A stretch of DNA of 64,000 nucleotides from Aporrectodea caliginosa. Taxonomy: Eukaryota > Annelida > Clitellata > Crassiclitellata > Lumbricidae. The notes beneath the pieces are model-generated. The model did not search any database. It saw only the letters and a program-made list of their open reading frames with translations, and had not been told where the DNA came from. Positions 22,584 through 33,424 of this stretch are shown here, piece by piece. Every line of letters starts with the position of its first letter. Positions within the stretch are counted from its first letter, which is position 1. A program made the position numbers and the translations under genes. The stretch lies in contig JACEVL010000021.1 of NCBI GenBank assembly GCA_020284085.1, positions 356,001 through 420,000 of the forward strand, written 5' to 3'.

Positions 22584-24616
22584 TTAGGGTGTCCCAGAAA
22601 AAACTTTTTGTCGAAAATCTTGGGTCTCACCAGCCACAAAGTTTCCTTTGTAGATGACAATGTTTGTGGAAAATTTTCGATTTTTTCGGATGCTGTTTAG
22701 GGGTCCCCAAAGGGTCCTAACTTTAGTGTTGATTTCTCGCGTAAAATGCTCGTTATTTGCACATGTTTCAATCTAGAATATTGCAAGGCTGTTATGGATG
22801 TCCAGAAAAATGATACATCGCAGAAACCAGCCATTCCTTATTTCCCCCATTATTCTATTCATATATTGTCTAGAAATATTTTTTTACAGAATTTTAATAA
22901 TGTTATCCTGAGGTCCCTCAAAGCCCCCAAACATACCCTACTTAAATTTCCAGAATCCAAGGCGCCCATGCTTGGGTCTTGGAATGTCGGTCCATTGTTG
23001 ATTTACTCTTATTATCAAAAAAAATTAAAGAAGAGTCCGATTTAAATGAAGTTTTTGTGGTTTGTTTAACTCGACGAGAGCTACATCCTGGGAAAAACAT
23101 AGAATTAAATTCAGGGTCATTCAAGGTCATTTCAAGGTCATAAAAACGAAATTTATCAAAAAACAAAGAAAAATTATCAGATCTCGGCAAATAATTTTTG
23201 AAATTGGTTAACTCTTATTTGCTTTCCTCATCATGATAAGGGCTACCTGTGATAGGAAACAAGGATACCAAATGTAAGACGATCGATAGTTATTTTAAGG
23301 ACAAAAAGGTCAAATTCAGAGAAAAATCTGACGAAATTGCCTTAACTCGGTAAAATGTTGCTCTATTTAAGTTATTCTTTTGCCTGTTTGCTCAGAACGA
23401 TCAAACCTACATTCCAGAAGACAGAGTACTAAAAGCCTAACACAATCCAAGGTTATTTCAAAGTCAAAACGTCAAAATCAAATAAATATGATCGTAGATC
23501 AGCCAAATGTTGTTTCGTTTAAGAGGTTCTGAGTTATGGTCATTTGACCTTCATTTTTAAGTTTTGACCTTTAAATGACCTTGGATTGTATTAGTCTTTT
23601 AGTACTCTGTCTTCTAGAAGACTATCACAAAAAAGGTAATTTAAAGGTCAAAACTTAGAAATCAAGGTCAAATGCCCATAACTCTTTAACGAAACAACAT
23701 TTGGCTGATCAACGGTCATATTTCCTTGATTTTGACGTTTTTACCTTGAAATAACCTTGTATTGTGTTAGGCTTTTAGCACTCTGTCTTTCGAATTTAGC
23801 CCTGATCGGTCTGAGCAAACAGGAAAAAGAATAACTTAAATAGAGCAACATTTTACCGAGTTAAGGCAATTTCGTCAGATTTTTCTCTGAACTTGACCTT
23901 TTTGTCCTTAAAATAACTATCGATCGTCTTACATTTGGTATCCTTGTTTCCTATCACAGGTAGCCCTTATCATGATGAGGAAAGCAAATAAGAGTTAACC
24001 AATTTCAAAAATTATTTGCCGAGATCTGATAATTTTTCTTTGTTTTTTGATAAATTTCGTTTTTATGACCTTGAAATGACCTTGAATGACCCTGAATTTA
24101 ATTCTATGTTTTTCCCAGGATGTAGCTCTCGTCGAGTTAAACAAACCACAAAAACTTCATTTAAATCGGACTCTTCTTTAATTTTTTTTGATAATAAGAG
24201 TAAATCAACAATGGACCGACATTCCAAGACCCAAGCATGGGCGCCTTGGATTCTAAAAATTTAAGTAGGGTATGTTTGGTGGCTTTGAGGACCTCAGGAT
24301 AACATATTAAAATTCTGTAAAAAATATTTCTAGACAATATATGAATAGAATAATGAATAAGAAATGGCTGGTTTCTGCGATGTATCATTTTTCTGGACAT
24401 CCCTAACAGCCTTGCAATATTCTAGATTGAAACATGTGCAAATAACTGAGCATTTTACGCAAGAAATCAACACTAAAGTTAGGACCCTTTGGGGGACCCC
24501 TAAACAGCATACGAAAAAATTGAAAATTTTCCACAAACATTGTCATCTACAAAGGAAACTTTGTGGCTGGTGAGACCCAAGATTTTCGACAAAAAGTTTT
24601 TTCTGGGACACCCTAA
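22584..24616. mobile_element. 2-kb near-perfect palindromic (foldback) element
   Basis: Two arms of about 1 kb each, centred near 23600, read as reverse complements. The left arm starts TTAGGGTGTCCCAGAAAA (22584) and the right arm ends with its complement (24616). The same 82-codon frame starting MPRSDNFSLFF occurs at 22942-23190 (minus) and 24016-24264 (plus), differing at a single residue near the end. By eye the arms are well over 90% identical, with scattered single-base differences. The unpaired centre is short. There is no transposase; the frame is probably not a gene. A transcript would fold into a kilobase-scale hairpin. A lone arm end occurs at 39297-39464. Confidence 0.85.
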
Positions 24617-25099
24617 TGTGTGTATGTGTGTATGTATGTATATATGTACCGGGGTATGTATTCCGAACTTGCTAGTTGCAAGATTTTACATTCACAAAAT
24701 ACTTCCCATCACTGAATCAATCATAGTAAGAAATAAGTATGAATAATAAGGAAACATGTTAAATCACTTAACCACAGTTGCACGTGTAAACTAAATACAA
24801 AACTTAACAAGCTGGCCAAGTTTTGTCCCCCCGAATTGTTTTGCCCCCCTGAAAAACTGAAATGACGTCCCTGACAATCGCATAGGCCTATGGTCCACAC
24901 CATTAAATAATATTACTTATTTTGGTTACTGTTGTTAGACAACTAAAATGCACACTGACGGTATACAGTTTGATTTCTTTTTAAATATGCTTCAAAGTTT
25001 ATGTTTGGTATTATTTGCCCTAAAACCTAAAATACCAGTGCTTTGTTCAACGAAGCGCCCTACTGTAGGCCTACACCTTAGAAATACTATTAAACTCGG

Positions 25100-25404
25100 A
25101 TGAGAAAATAAAAAAAATGCAAACTATGAAGTAATAGACACAAATAAACAAACTTGATCTAGTTACAATTAACCTGCTCCTGGAAAATCGGATTAGCAAA
25201 AATATTAGGCCTACACATAATCGTACTCCCCTTTATTTCAAGCTTCTCCACAACACTTGCTCGAGTGACAGACGACCTCCACAGCGCCCGGTTGGTCCAA
25301 CATCGTCCGTTGCAGCAACGGTCGCAGTTGCCTTTTCGCGCGCGTTCTTATACAGACAATCGTTGAATTTCCTTCGGTCAACTCCATTAGTGGGGGGCCC
25401 AGAC
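25100..25404. other. Flank of the second palindrome
   Basis: No gene recognised. GC-richer sequence at 25240-25400 lies immediately outside the palindrome arm. Confidence 0.35.
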
Positions 25405-28400
25405 ACTCAGTCATTTCAAGTTGATGTAAAAGTTTCGTTTTCACTACCAATTTGAAGGTAATGGTCTGTAGATCAATATTGGTCCGAGGGTAAGCATTCA
25501 GATTAAAAATGAAACGTGGGGTTCGAAACCCCCTCCATCCTTTGCGAAATATGTGGATTTTACTCCAGTCATTTCATATAGGTGCAAAAGTTTCTTTTTC
25601 AGTACCAATTTCAAAGGTAATGGTCTATAGCTCAATACTGGTCCGAGGGGAAAGCATTCAGATAAAAAATTAAATGTGGGGGTTCGAAAGCCCTCGGTCT
25701 ATGCGAAATATGTAAACTGTTGTAACTATTGATTGGATGGTCCGATCTGAACATGTGTGGTATGTATGGATTCAGAATCAGGAGTGGAGTTGCAAGTGAT
25801 ATTAACATGTATATTGCACATAGAAGCAGTGATGGTGCCAGTGTTGGCGCATATCCACAAAACTAAAAAAGTGTCATAAGAAATAATAAACCGGCTAAAA
25901 CATATTGAACGTACATATAGTTAGGTATTGCATGTTGTTCTTGTCCAGCTACTTCGCACATGTACACTTGCAAAGATGTGTGCATTTCAATTTTGCCTTC
26001 ATGCACTTGCAGAGACAGCAGGTACTTGTGCAAGTGCACTTCACATCCAGGTGGAATACATCCCTGGCGAGGGTCAGCGAGGTCCATATGGGAAGCAGCT
26101 TGCCTTCCTCTTTATTGCACCCATTAGTGGGGTTGTTTGAAGGCATCACGGACCTATGAGCTGTTGTCCATATGCTCGATGTTTGAAATGGAGTGTCGAT
26201 GACAGTTGCAAATTCCTCCATGAGGGATGGCACTTCGTGCATCAACCTGCAGCAGTATCGCTTACCCGTGAACTTGATCCTGTAAATGCGTGAAAGAGGG
26301 CCATTGCTTTGCACGTTGTCGTTCCAAGGTTTGAGGCGATAGTGTTCAAGGAGATCATCCTAGTTGTCTTTCCCACTTTAAAGGAGATCCAGATTTCTGC
26401 AGCAGGATTCAGAGCCTTGATATGATGGAAATAACTCAACAGAATTACGACAACATCCGGTATGAACCATCCCAAGTGACCATGTTTGAAGTTCATATAA
26501 GAGATGTATAAGGACATGAGTGTCTGCTTCTTCATGGTTGCATTGCTCCATTGATGGACTGTTTCCAACATGATGGACTTCATTACCTGCAGTAATGTAC
26601 ACATCTTTTTCATAGCTGAAAGTTGATGCACGAAATGCCACCGCTCATGGAGGAATTTGCAGCTGTCGTCGACACTCCATTTCAAACATCGCCAAGGCTG
26701 AAAGAAGTGGCAGCAAAATTCGTCTGTAGGCTGTACTCCAATGACTCCAACGATGACATTGACGTTGACCTCGTGTCCTCGTCCGAATGAAGGTGTTCTC
26801 ACAGAAGACTAGGGACGTGGAGAGAATTCCCCAACAACCGATCCTTTCGATCAACATCTCAAAAGAAGTGTATTCCAAGCGAGCATATGGACAACAGCTC
26901 ATAGGTCCGTGATGCCTTTGAACAACCAAACTAATCATGGGCGCACGGAAGAGGAAGGCAAGCTGCTTCCCATATGGACCTCGCTGACCCTCGCCAGGGA
27001 TGTATTCCACCTGGATGTGAAGTGCACTTGCACAAGTACCTGCTGTCTCTGCAAGTGCATGAAGGCAAAATTGAAATGCACACATCTTTGCAAGTGTACA
27101 TGTGCGAAGTAGCTGGACAAGAACAACATGCAATACCTAACTATATGTACGTTCAATATGTTTTAGCCGGTTTATTATTTCTTATGACACTTTTTTAGTT
27201 TTGTGGATATGCGCCAACACTGGCACCATCACTGCTTCTATGTGCAATATACATGTTAATATCACTTGCAACTCCACTCCTGATTCTGAATCCATACATA
27301 CCACACATGTTCAGATCGGACCATCCAATCAATAGTTACAACAGTTTACATAGTTCGCATAGACCGGGGGCTTTCGAACCCCCACGCTTAATTTTTTATC
27401 TGAATGCTTTCCCCTCGGACCAGTATTGAGCTATAGACCATTACTTTGAAATTGGTACTGAAAAAGAAACTTTTGCACCTATATGAAATGACTGGAGTAA
27501 AATCCACATATTTCGCAAAGGATGGAGGGGGTTTTCAGACCCCACGCTTCATTTTTTAATCTGAATGCTTTCCCTCGGACCAATATTGATCTAGAGACCA
27601 TTACCTTCAAATTGGTACTGAAAAAAGAAACTTATGCATCTACTGGAAATGACTGGAGTAAAATACGCATATTTCGCATAGGCCGGAAAAGTGATTTAGA
27701 ACCCCCACGCTTTTATATGCAATACACGCTTTTATGTGCAATATGCATGTTAATATCACTTGCAACTCATGATTCTGAATCCATGCATACCAAACATGTT
27801 CAGATCGGACCATCCAATCAAAAGTTACAACAGTTTACATATTTCGCATAGGACGGGGGATTTCGAATCTCCACGCTTTATTTTTGTATCTGAATGCTTT
27901 CCCCTCGGACCAGTATTGAGCTATAGACCATTACCTTGAAATTGGTACTGAAAAAGAAACTTTTGCACCTATATGAAATGACTGGAGTAAAATCCACATA
28001 TTTCGCAAAGGACGGAGGGGGTTTCGAACCCCACGCTTCATTTGTTAATCTGAATGCTTTCCCCTTGGACCAATATTGATCGAGAGACCATTACCTTCAA
28101 ATTGGTACTGAAAAAACAAAACTTATGCATCTACTGGAAATGACTGGAGCAAAATACACATATTTCGCATAGGCTGGATGGGTTTTCGAGCCCCCCCACG
28201 CTTCTTTTTTTATCCGAGTACTTTCCCCTCGGACCAATATTGGTCTATAGACCATTACCTTCAAATTGGTACTGAAAAAGAAACTTTTGCATCTATTTGA
28301 AATGACTGGAGAAAATACACACATTTCCCATAGGCCAGTGGGGGTTTTCGAACCACCCACACTTAATTTTTTTATCTGCATGCTTTCCCCTCGGACGAAT

Positions 28401-28475
28401 ATTGATCTACAGAGTACAGACCATTACTTTCAAATTGGTAGTGAAAACGAAACTTTTACATCAACTTGAAATGAC
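25405..28475. mobile_element. Large inverted-repeat element with tandem expansion in right arm
   Basis: The left arm (about 25405-26183) and right arm (about 26880-28475) are reverse complements. The frame starting MDLADPRQGCIPPGCEVHL is identical at 25863-26087 (minus) and 26974-27198 (plus). The outermost sequences pair too (AAGTTGATGTAAAAGTTTCG at left, its complement near 28450). The right arm is longer because a unit of about 160-170 bp is tandemly repeated. The word GACCATTAC recurs near 27437, 27596, 27927, 28086, 28250 and 28420. A decayed element-type coding region lies in the central loop. Confidence 0.8.
26242..26802 (-). pseudogene. Decayed mobile-element protein with PIN/XPG-like signature
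   Basis: Minus-strand reading in two overlapping frames gives CNHEEADTHVLIHLLYELQ then, one frame over, DVVVILLSYFHHIKALN, IWISFKVGKTTRMISLNTIA and ALFHAFTGS. The order HEEADT, T(D)DVVVILL, IW-F--GK and HAFTG is one I recognise from widespread invertebrate element-associated proteins with a PIN/FEN1-like nuclease arrangement; acidic residues in the first two motifs would bind metal in that fold. The frameshift falls between the first and second motif (about 26440-26470). The assignment to a named family is uncertain. It occupies the loop between the inverted-repeat arms and may represent the original cargo. Confidence 0.5.
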
Positions 28476-28836
28476 TGAAGAAAATGCACAGGCACGTTCC
28501 TCCACTACGTACATATTCGTTCGCTGCTATCAACTGAAGACCAGCACGAGAGTCAAAGTCCAAACGCGAGAGAGCCCTAGCTGTACGTGTCTGTGCTGAC
28601 TGTGCACACACTGTCGTGTATATGTTTTCCCCCGGCTTCTACTTATCTACGCTGCAAATTAAGCCTTCGCGTGCCTTTCCCCTCCCCCCTTCGTATACTA
28701 TCAACATCTAAACAGCTGCGCCAACATACCGACAGCTGTAGGCTATTGGGAAACCCTATATCGTCTCTCTCTCTCTGACTCAGTAACTCGCCTATATACT
28801 TGCAGAAGCCAGCACCAGGTCCCGTCTGTATCTGGG

Positions 28837-28980
28837 GCACGGTGGCCGATTGGTTAGAGCGCTCGGTCTGTAACGCGGAGAGTACGGGTTTGAGACTCAC
28901 CCGAGACAGTTTCTGTAGAAATTTTGAGTAAGTCCTTAGCCCACAATGGCCTTGCAATAGCCTATACAACCTAATTGTAT
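28837..28980 (+). repeat. tRNA-derived SINE
   Basis: GGTGGCCGATTGGTTAGAGC is a good A-box region and GGGTTTGAGACTC a good B box of an RNA polymerase III promoter, spaced as in a tRNA. A CGGGT/ACCCG stem forms a T arm. The anticodon stem pairs poorly and a non-tRNA body (TTTCTGTAGAAATTTTGAGT) follows, so this is a SINE head, not a working tRNA gene. Confidence 0.7.
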
Positions 28981-29039
28981 CTACGACACCGTCGTGTGTG
29001 CACTTCTGAGCTTTGGAAGGAGGGCAATATCAAAGTACA

Positions 29040-29118
29040 GTTGTATTGTAGTTGTATTGTATTGTGTTGTATTGTATTGTGTTGTATTGTATTGTATTGT
29101 ATTGTATTGTATTGTATA
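29040..29118. repeat. (ATTGT)n pentanucleotide repeat
   Basis: About 15 units of TTGTA/ATTGT with a few GTTGT variants. Confidence 0.95.
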
Positions 29119-29264
29119 ACTGTGTCTACGTCTCTGTCGCACACAGTATCGGCGCGTGTCGTCGACTGGAGGGCCTTCATATGAGTTAGAAAACTATTGA
29201 CGCTTACTTCGGCCTATCGCCTTTCGGCAACTGGATGCGAACGAGGCAAACTAAATAATAGTCA

Positions 29265-29728
29265 GTTGAACTCAGTTCAGACTGTTCAGTTAGAATTAAA
29301 TAAGTCAGAATTAACCCATAAATTATTAAGTCAGTACGAAATAATTAAGTCGGAAGTCAAATCATAAGATGTCAAGTAGGCTAATATAGTCATTTAAGTT
29401 ACAATTAAGTCAGAATTAGGGCAGAAATAAGTCAATCAGAATTAGCCTAACTAAGTCAGAATTAAGTCAAATCAGAAATGAAGTCAATTAGGCTAAGTAA
29501 TAGTCATTTTAGCATCGATGTATAGGCTTATACGTCGATGCATTTTAGTCAGATTTAAGTCATAAATAGCCTAAGTAATTCAGAATTAATTAAATGAGAA
29601 TAAGGCCTAATGTCACAATTAAGTCACGTCAGAAGTCAAGTCAGAATAGACAAATCAGAATATTCAAATCAGTAAGCCAATTAAGTCACGGTTAAGTCAA
29701 AGCAGATAAAGTCAGAGGAAATCGGATC
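29265..29728. repeat. Degenerate AAGTCAGAATT repeat tract
   Basis: The word AAGTCAGAATT and close variants (AAGTCAAATCAG, AAGTCACAATT) recur irregularly across about 460 bp. It looks like an old, diverged short-period satellite. No coding. Confidence 0.55.
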
Positions 29729-29739
29729 GATCGATTTGA

Positions 29740-29967
29740 AAATTATAGGATATATATATATAATTATATATATATATACTTATGGGCACACATAGTCCTA
29801 CGTACAGTCCTACACATATCGTTACCACACAATTAGGGGTAATATTGTACGTGCATTAGGGTTCCTTTAGGGCAGAGGAAAATCCGCCGAAGCCCAGGTC
29901 ATACCCAAAACGCCCATTTGGGGAACGACTGGGGCCAATATCCAGTGCTGACTGGGAGAGGTATTAC
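29740..29967. other. (TA)-rich palindrome and noncoding DNA
   Basis: A TA-rich self-complementary stretch at about 29750-29780, then unassigned sequence to the start of LINE homology. Confidence 0.4.
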
Positions 29968-30680
29968 CAAAGTCGACCCTAGAACAGATCAGAGAATGGA
30001 CCAGGGAAGCGACTGGCGGCTGACGCGGAGTTGACGCAAGTGGTAACGGAATGAACAGAGAAACGTTTTTTATATGGTCAGTCAAAGAGAGTACTGAGTC
30101 CAAAACGATTTAGGCCTAGAGGTCACTGAATGAGGAAGGGAAATGAACTGAGTATTGTCCAAATTGAGGAGAAGCGGATTTGAGGACGTCCAGGTCCGTG
30201 GTGGCCTCCAAATCCGCTCGAGGTCGCCGATCCTGTGAGTGAAGGTTTGCATGTGATCGGAATAACCTACTTTCACAGCTAACCATCTATCTGATGGCGA
30301 TCTGAAGCTTCTGACTCTAGCCCTATGAATCACATTCATCACTATTGATTAGTGGCCTTTGATAAATTATACAATTACAAAATCAGATAATTCAAATTTA
30401 ATGGATCAGTCTTTGCGAAACAACCTCTACTGGTCAACACCTTTTACTAAAAAAGTTAAGTGTCGTACAGCGTAATGCAATATATGAAATTATAACTAGG
30501 ATCTACAATGTAGAGCTCTCTACACTTTGTCGTCCAAGAAGTTGTCAGATTGTATCAGTCTCTACTAGATTTGCCTCATGATTTAACCATCGCGCCGCAA
30601 CCTGTAGGCTATTCGGACGACATATTCCGCAACCTAGGCCTTCTACAAAGTATCTTAAGAAGTGAAAGTGAAAGAGAAGT
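29968..30680 (-). pseudogene. L2/CR1-type LINE fragment (same family as 39475-40799)
   Basis: Nucleotide similarity to 40090-40799 runs from AAAGTCGACCCTAG to GAGAAGTCA. The minus strand encodes decayed reverse-transcriptase sequence including TWTSSNPLLLNLDNTQFISL and LDSVLSLTDHIKNVS, which correspond to the KLNPxKTQ and LD--L--HI--V segments of CR1/L2 proteins. Stops and frame shifts are frequent. The similarity ends at 30680, where another LINE is inserted in the opposite direction. Confidence 0.65.
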
Positions 30681-30689
30681 CAGCCAGCC

Positions 30690-31994
30690 CCGGTTAAGTA
30701 CACTGAGTACCTTAAATCCCCGGTTCCAAACTCCATTTATTTTAACCCTATTACACCTGGTGAAGTTAGTAGTGCTATTGAATCCTTAGACCCATCTAAA
30801 AGCTCAGGTCCGGTAGGTTTCTCTATAAAAGTACTTAAGACTTGCTCCTTGGAAATCTCTACAGCCCTAACTAATATCTTTAATAATTCTTTATCTGCAG
30901 GGATATTCCCCAACAAATTAAAAATTGCACAGATAGTCCCTGCTTTTAAAGCCGGGGATAAATTCCAGGTGTGCAATTATCGACCGATTTCTGTACTGTC
31001 TCCACTGTCTAAGATTTTTGAAAAGTTAGCTTATGTCAGGCTATTGTCGTTTATCTCTAAAAATAAAGTATTAGGTGATGAACAGTTTGGTTTCCGAAGT
31101 AAACTTTCTACCTATATAGCTCTTCTTGAACTCACTGATAGGATAAGTAAATCTATTGATGCACGTAAACTAACAGTTGGTATATTCCTGGATCTAGCTA
31201 AAGCTTTCGATACTGTAAATCACAAAATACTGTTAGATAAATTACAATACTACGGAATTAGAGGTACACCCCTAAAATGGTTTGCCGATTACCTGACTGA
31301 TAGAAAGCAATATGTTGTGATCAATAAAAACTACTCCAGCATGCTCACAGTCAAGTGTGGAGTCCCCAGGGGGTCTGTTTTGGGTCCTTTATTGTTTATC
31401 CTGTAGGTTAATGATTTGCAGAGCGCTTCATCATTAAAGCTAATTATGTTTGCTGACGATACTAATATCTTTGCCACAGGAACTGATCACCCTAAACTAA
31501 CCAATACCATTAATGATGAATTAGCTACAATTATAAACCATTGGTTTTCTGCAAATTTATTATCGCTCAACCTTCAAAAGTCCAATTATATGATCTTTGG
31601 TAATAGGAAGAAATATGATGTTGGTTATGAAATATCTGTCAACAATGTTAAATTACCCTGTGTCCATGAAACGAAATTCCTTGGAGTAATTATCAATGAT
31701 AGGCTTAAATGGAATAACCACATAGATATGATTGCAACAAAGATATCTAAAGTCGTTGGCATTTTGAGAAGGGCTAGTTGTGTTCGGGCGTTGGATAGCT
31801 TAAAGCTCTTATACCATACACTTTTGAAACCATACCTAACCTATTGTTGTATAGTCTGGGCCTCGCCCCTTGAAATGCCTGGTTTGGAACGCATACTTAA
31901 ACTCCAGAAGAGGGCAGTTCGGACTATCTCTGGATCTCCATACAGGGAGCATTCAACTCCTCTCTTTGCCCAACTTGGCATCTTAAGACCATAA
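30690..31994 (+). pseudogene. Non-LTR retrotransposon reverse transcriptase with one in-frame stop
   Basis: The plus frame, open from about 30739 (YFNPITPGEVSSAIESL), continues through NYRPISVLSPLSKIFEKL, GFRSKLST, then FLDLAKAFDTVNHKIL, GVPRGSVLGPLLFIL, a TAG at 31403-31405, VNDL, and the catalytic box MFADDTNIF. It then continues with LNLQKSNYMIFG, FLGVIINDRLKW and a CR1/Jockey-type C-terminus to the stop at 31992-31994. The TAG stands where Tyr is usual (ILYVNDL). Apart from that stop the domain is intact for about 415 codons. The endonuclease and 5' region are absent (truncation at about 30681). The clade is CR1/L2/Jockey-like by motif; a phylogeny would decide. Confidence 0.85.
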
Positions 31995-32085
31995 TTATTT
32001 GAATAAAGAAATTCAATACTATTAGAATTAATTTTCCGCATGTTTATTCTAAGTTTCTTTAGAATTTTCTGCCACTGTTGTTTTG

Positions 32086-32210
32086 CTACTTGGGTTTGAT
32101 GGTCTCATATAATGGCGACAGCTCTATCTGTTGAAGACTTTGATATACATAACCAGCAAGGTAGGTTTTTGCATTAGCTGTGGTTTTGTAATGCATTCTG
32201 TTCGGTTGGT
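32086..32210 (-). pseudogene. Receptor tail exon remnant with canonical ITAM
   Basis: Minus-strand reading ends YVYQSLQQIELSPLYETIKP plus Lys and a TAG stop at 32086-32088. The spacing YQSL-(8 residues)-YETI matches the ITAM rule YxxL/I-x(6-8)-YxxL/I. The sequence aligns with the end of the Ig receptor tail at 45033 (EYEGFQRRELPPSDACESIK), and nucleotide similarity extends into the 3' side (AGTTTCTTTAGAATTT at both loci). The upstream boundary of the exon is not clear, and no transmembrane or Ig exon could be found between here and 33425. It may be a lone duplicated exon or the end of a gene whose other exons were lost. Confidence 0.55.
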
Positions 32211-32419
32211 CACAAACTGTGGCGTGTCTCCAAAAATGCTGTGGGTGTCGTAGAATGTTCATCGAGCAAATATATAAATTACATAGCAGTAGTTTGGCGC
32301 GAAACCCCATAACACAACTACTGATTGTGGTTGATATCTTTATTGTAACAGCAGCAGGAAACAAATTACAAAATAAACACATTTTATACAACTGAACAGC
32401 AAGGCCACTGCACAAGTGG

Positions 32420-33424
32420 AGTCAAAAGGAAGCTATTGCTTATGGGCATTGACGCCAGCTTTTCCATAGTCAGTGGCACAATTTTACATTGTTGACACTT
32501 CAGAGTAAATATACTATACATGTGCTATTCAATCACATGACCAAACGGTGTTTAAGCACATCATAATTATGTTATGTATAACAAAAGTCAGAAGAGTTAA
32601 AGGAAAGAAAGAATAGGAGGCAAGGATAGTAAGGGAAGAATTAATGGGAGACGAGTGTAATGGAAGAGAGAAAAGAGTGAAAGACAAACTAGTGGAAGGA
32701 ATGGGAAGAAGAAGAACAGAAAGCCAGTCTACATTAATTGGGTTAAACAGCAAATTATCTTTTCAATGTTACTAAGTTCATAAAACAAGGTCTGTTTTCC
32801 CTGAATCCTTTCCGTATTCCCAGTCATACAAATCAGTAAGGTCTATTTCTCAAGTCAGAGTGCATCAGTCCTTTCCATAAGCCCATGCCCAGTATGGCCC
32901 AACCGAGGCGGAATAGAGGGACGCAACAATACTAAATCAAAAATGACAGAGTTAGCAAGACGACGACAAGACAAATCGTTAGTGAAAAGCACAGTTGAAA
33001 GAACTCTGCAGCACTCCCTGCGACCATGGGCTTATCAGCGAGGAAATAATAAATTAGGTTTATCTGCAATTCGACAGCTCCAGTCACTGTGCTCTGCATT
33101 ACTACATCTGAGGCTCTTGCGTCTTATCGGTAATACAGTGGAATCGTTCTGAAGTTTCTTCTCTCAACTACCATCCTCCTTTTCACCTTTTGTGCATTGG
33201 CTTGCTGTTTGGATAGATCACGTCATCCGAGTTTCGAATCGTCCCACACTGACATGGCAGAGGAGACGTTTTCAAGACTTTAGATTGGCTTGCCATTGAT
33301 TGCCGGGTCACGCGACGATACTTTAGAAGGAAGTTTCATTCAGCGGAATCACACATCGCGATAAGTATATTTCATGTGATAACGCAACCTGGCCAGTGGT
33401 CATTGATGTACTGCAACCTTTGAA
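32420..33424. other. Noncoding interval 3' of cGLR copy 2
   Basis: No gene recognised; contains a purine-rich patch (about 32600-32720) and presumably the 3' UTR of cGLR copy 2. Confidence 0.4.

Larger units (their letters stand above)
20963..24873 (+). mobile_element. hAT transposon with 8-bp target duplication
   Basis: The termini are CAGGGACGTCATTT (20963-20976) and its exact reverse complement AAATGACGTCCCTG (24860-24873). Both are flanked by the direct repeat ACAATCGC (20955-20962 and 24874-24881), the 8-bp duplication expected of hAT. A decayed hAT transposase C-terminus lies inside on the plus strand. A 2-kb palindromic element is nested at 22584-24616, so the hAT portion itself is about 1.9 kb. 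Confidence 0.85.

Noticed and set aside
22942..24264. A conserved 82-residue gene present twice (MPRSDNFSLFF...)
   Set aside because: The two frames are the same DNA in the two arms of a palindrome, so sharing reflects the inverted repeat, and no motif or splice context supports coding.
28837..28912. Functional tRNA gene
   Set aside because: A and B boxes are good but the anticodon stem pairs poorly and a SINE body follows.
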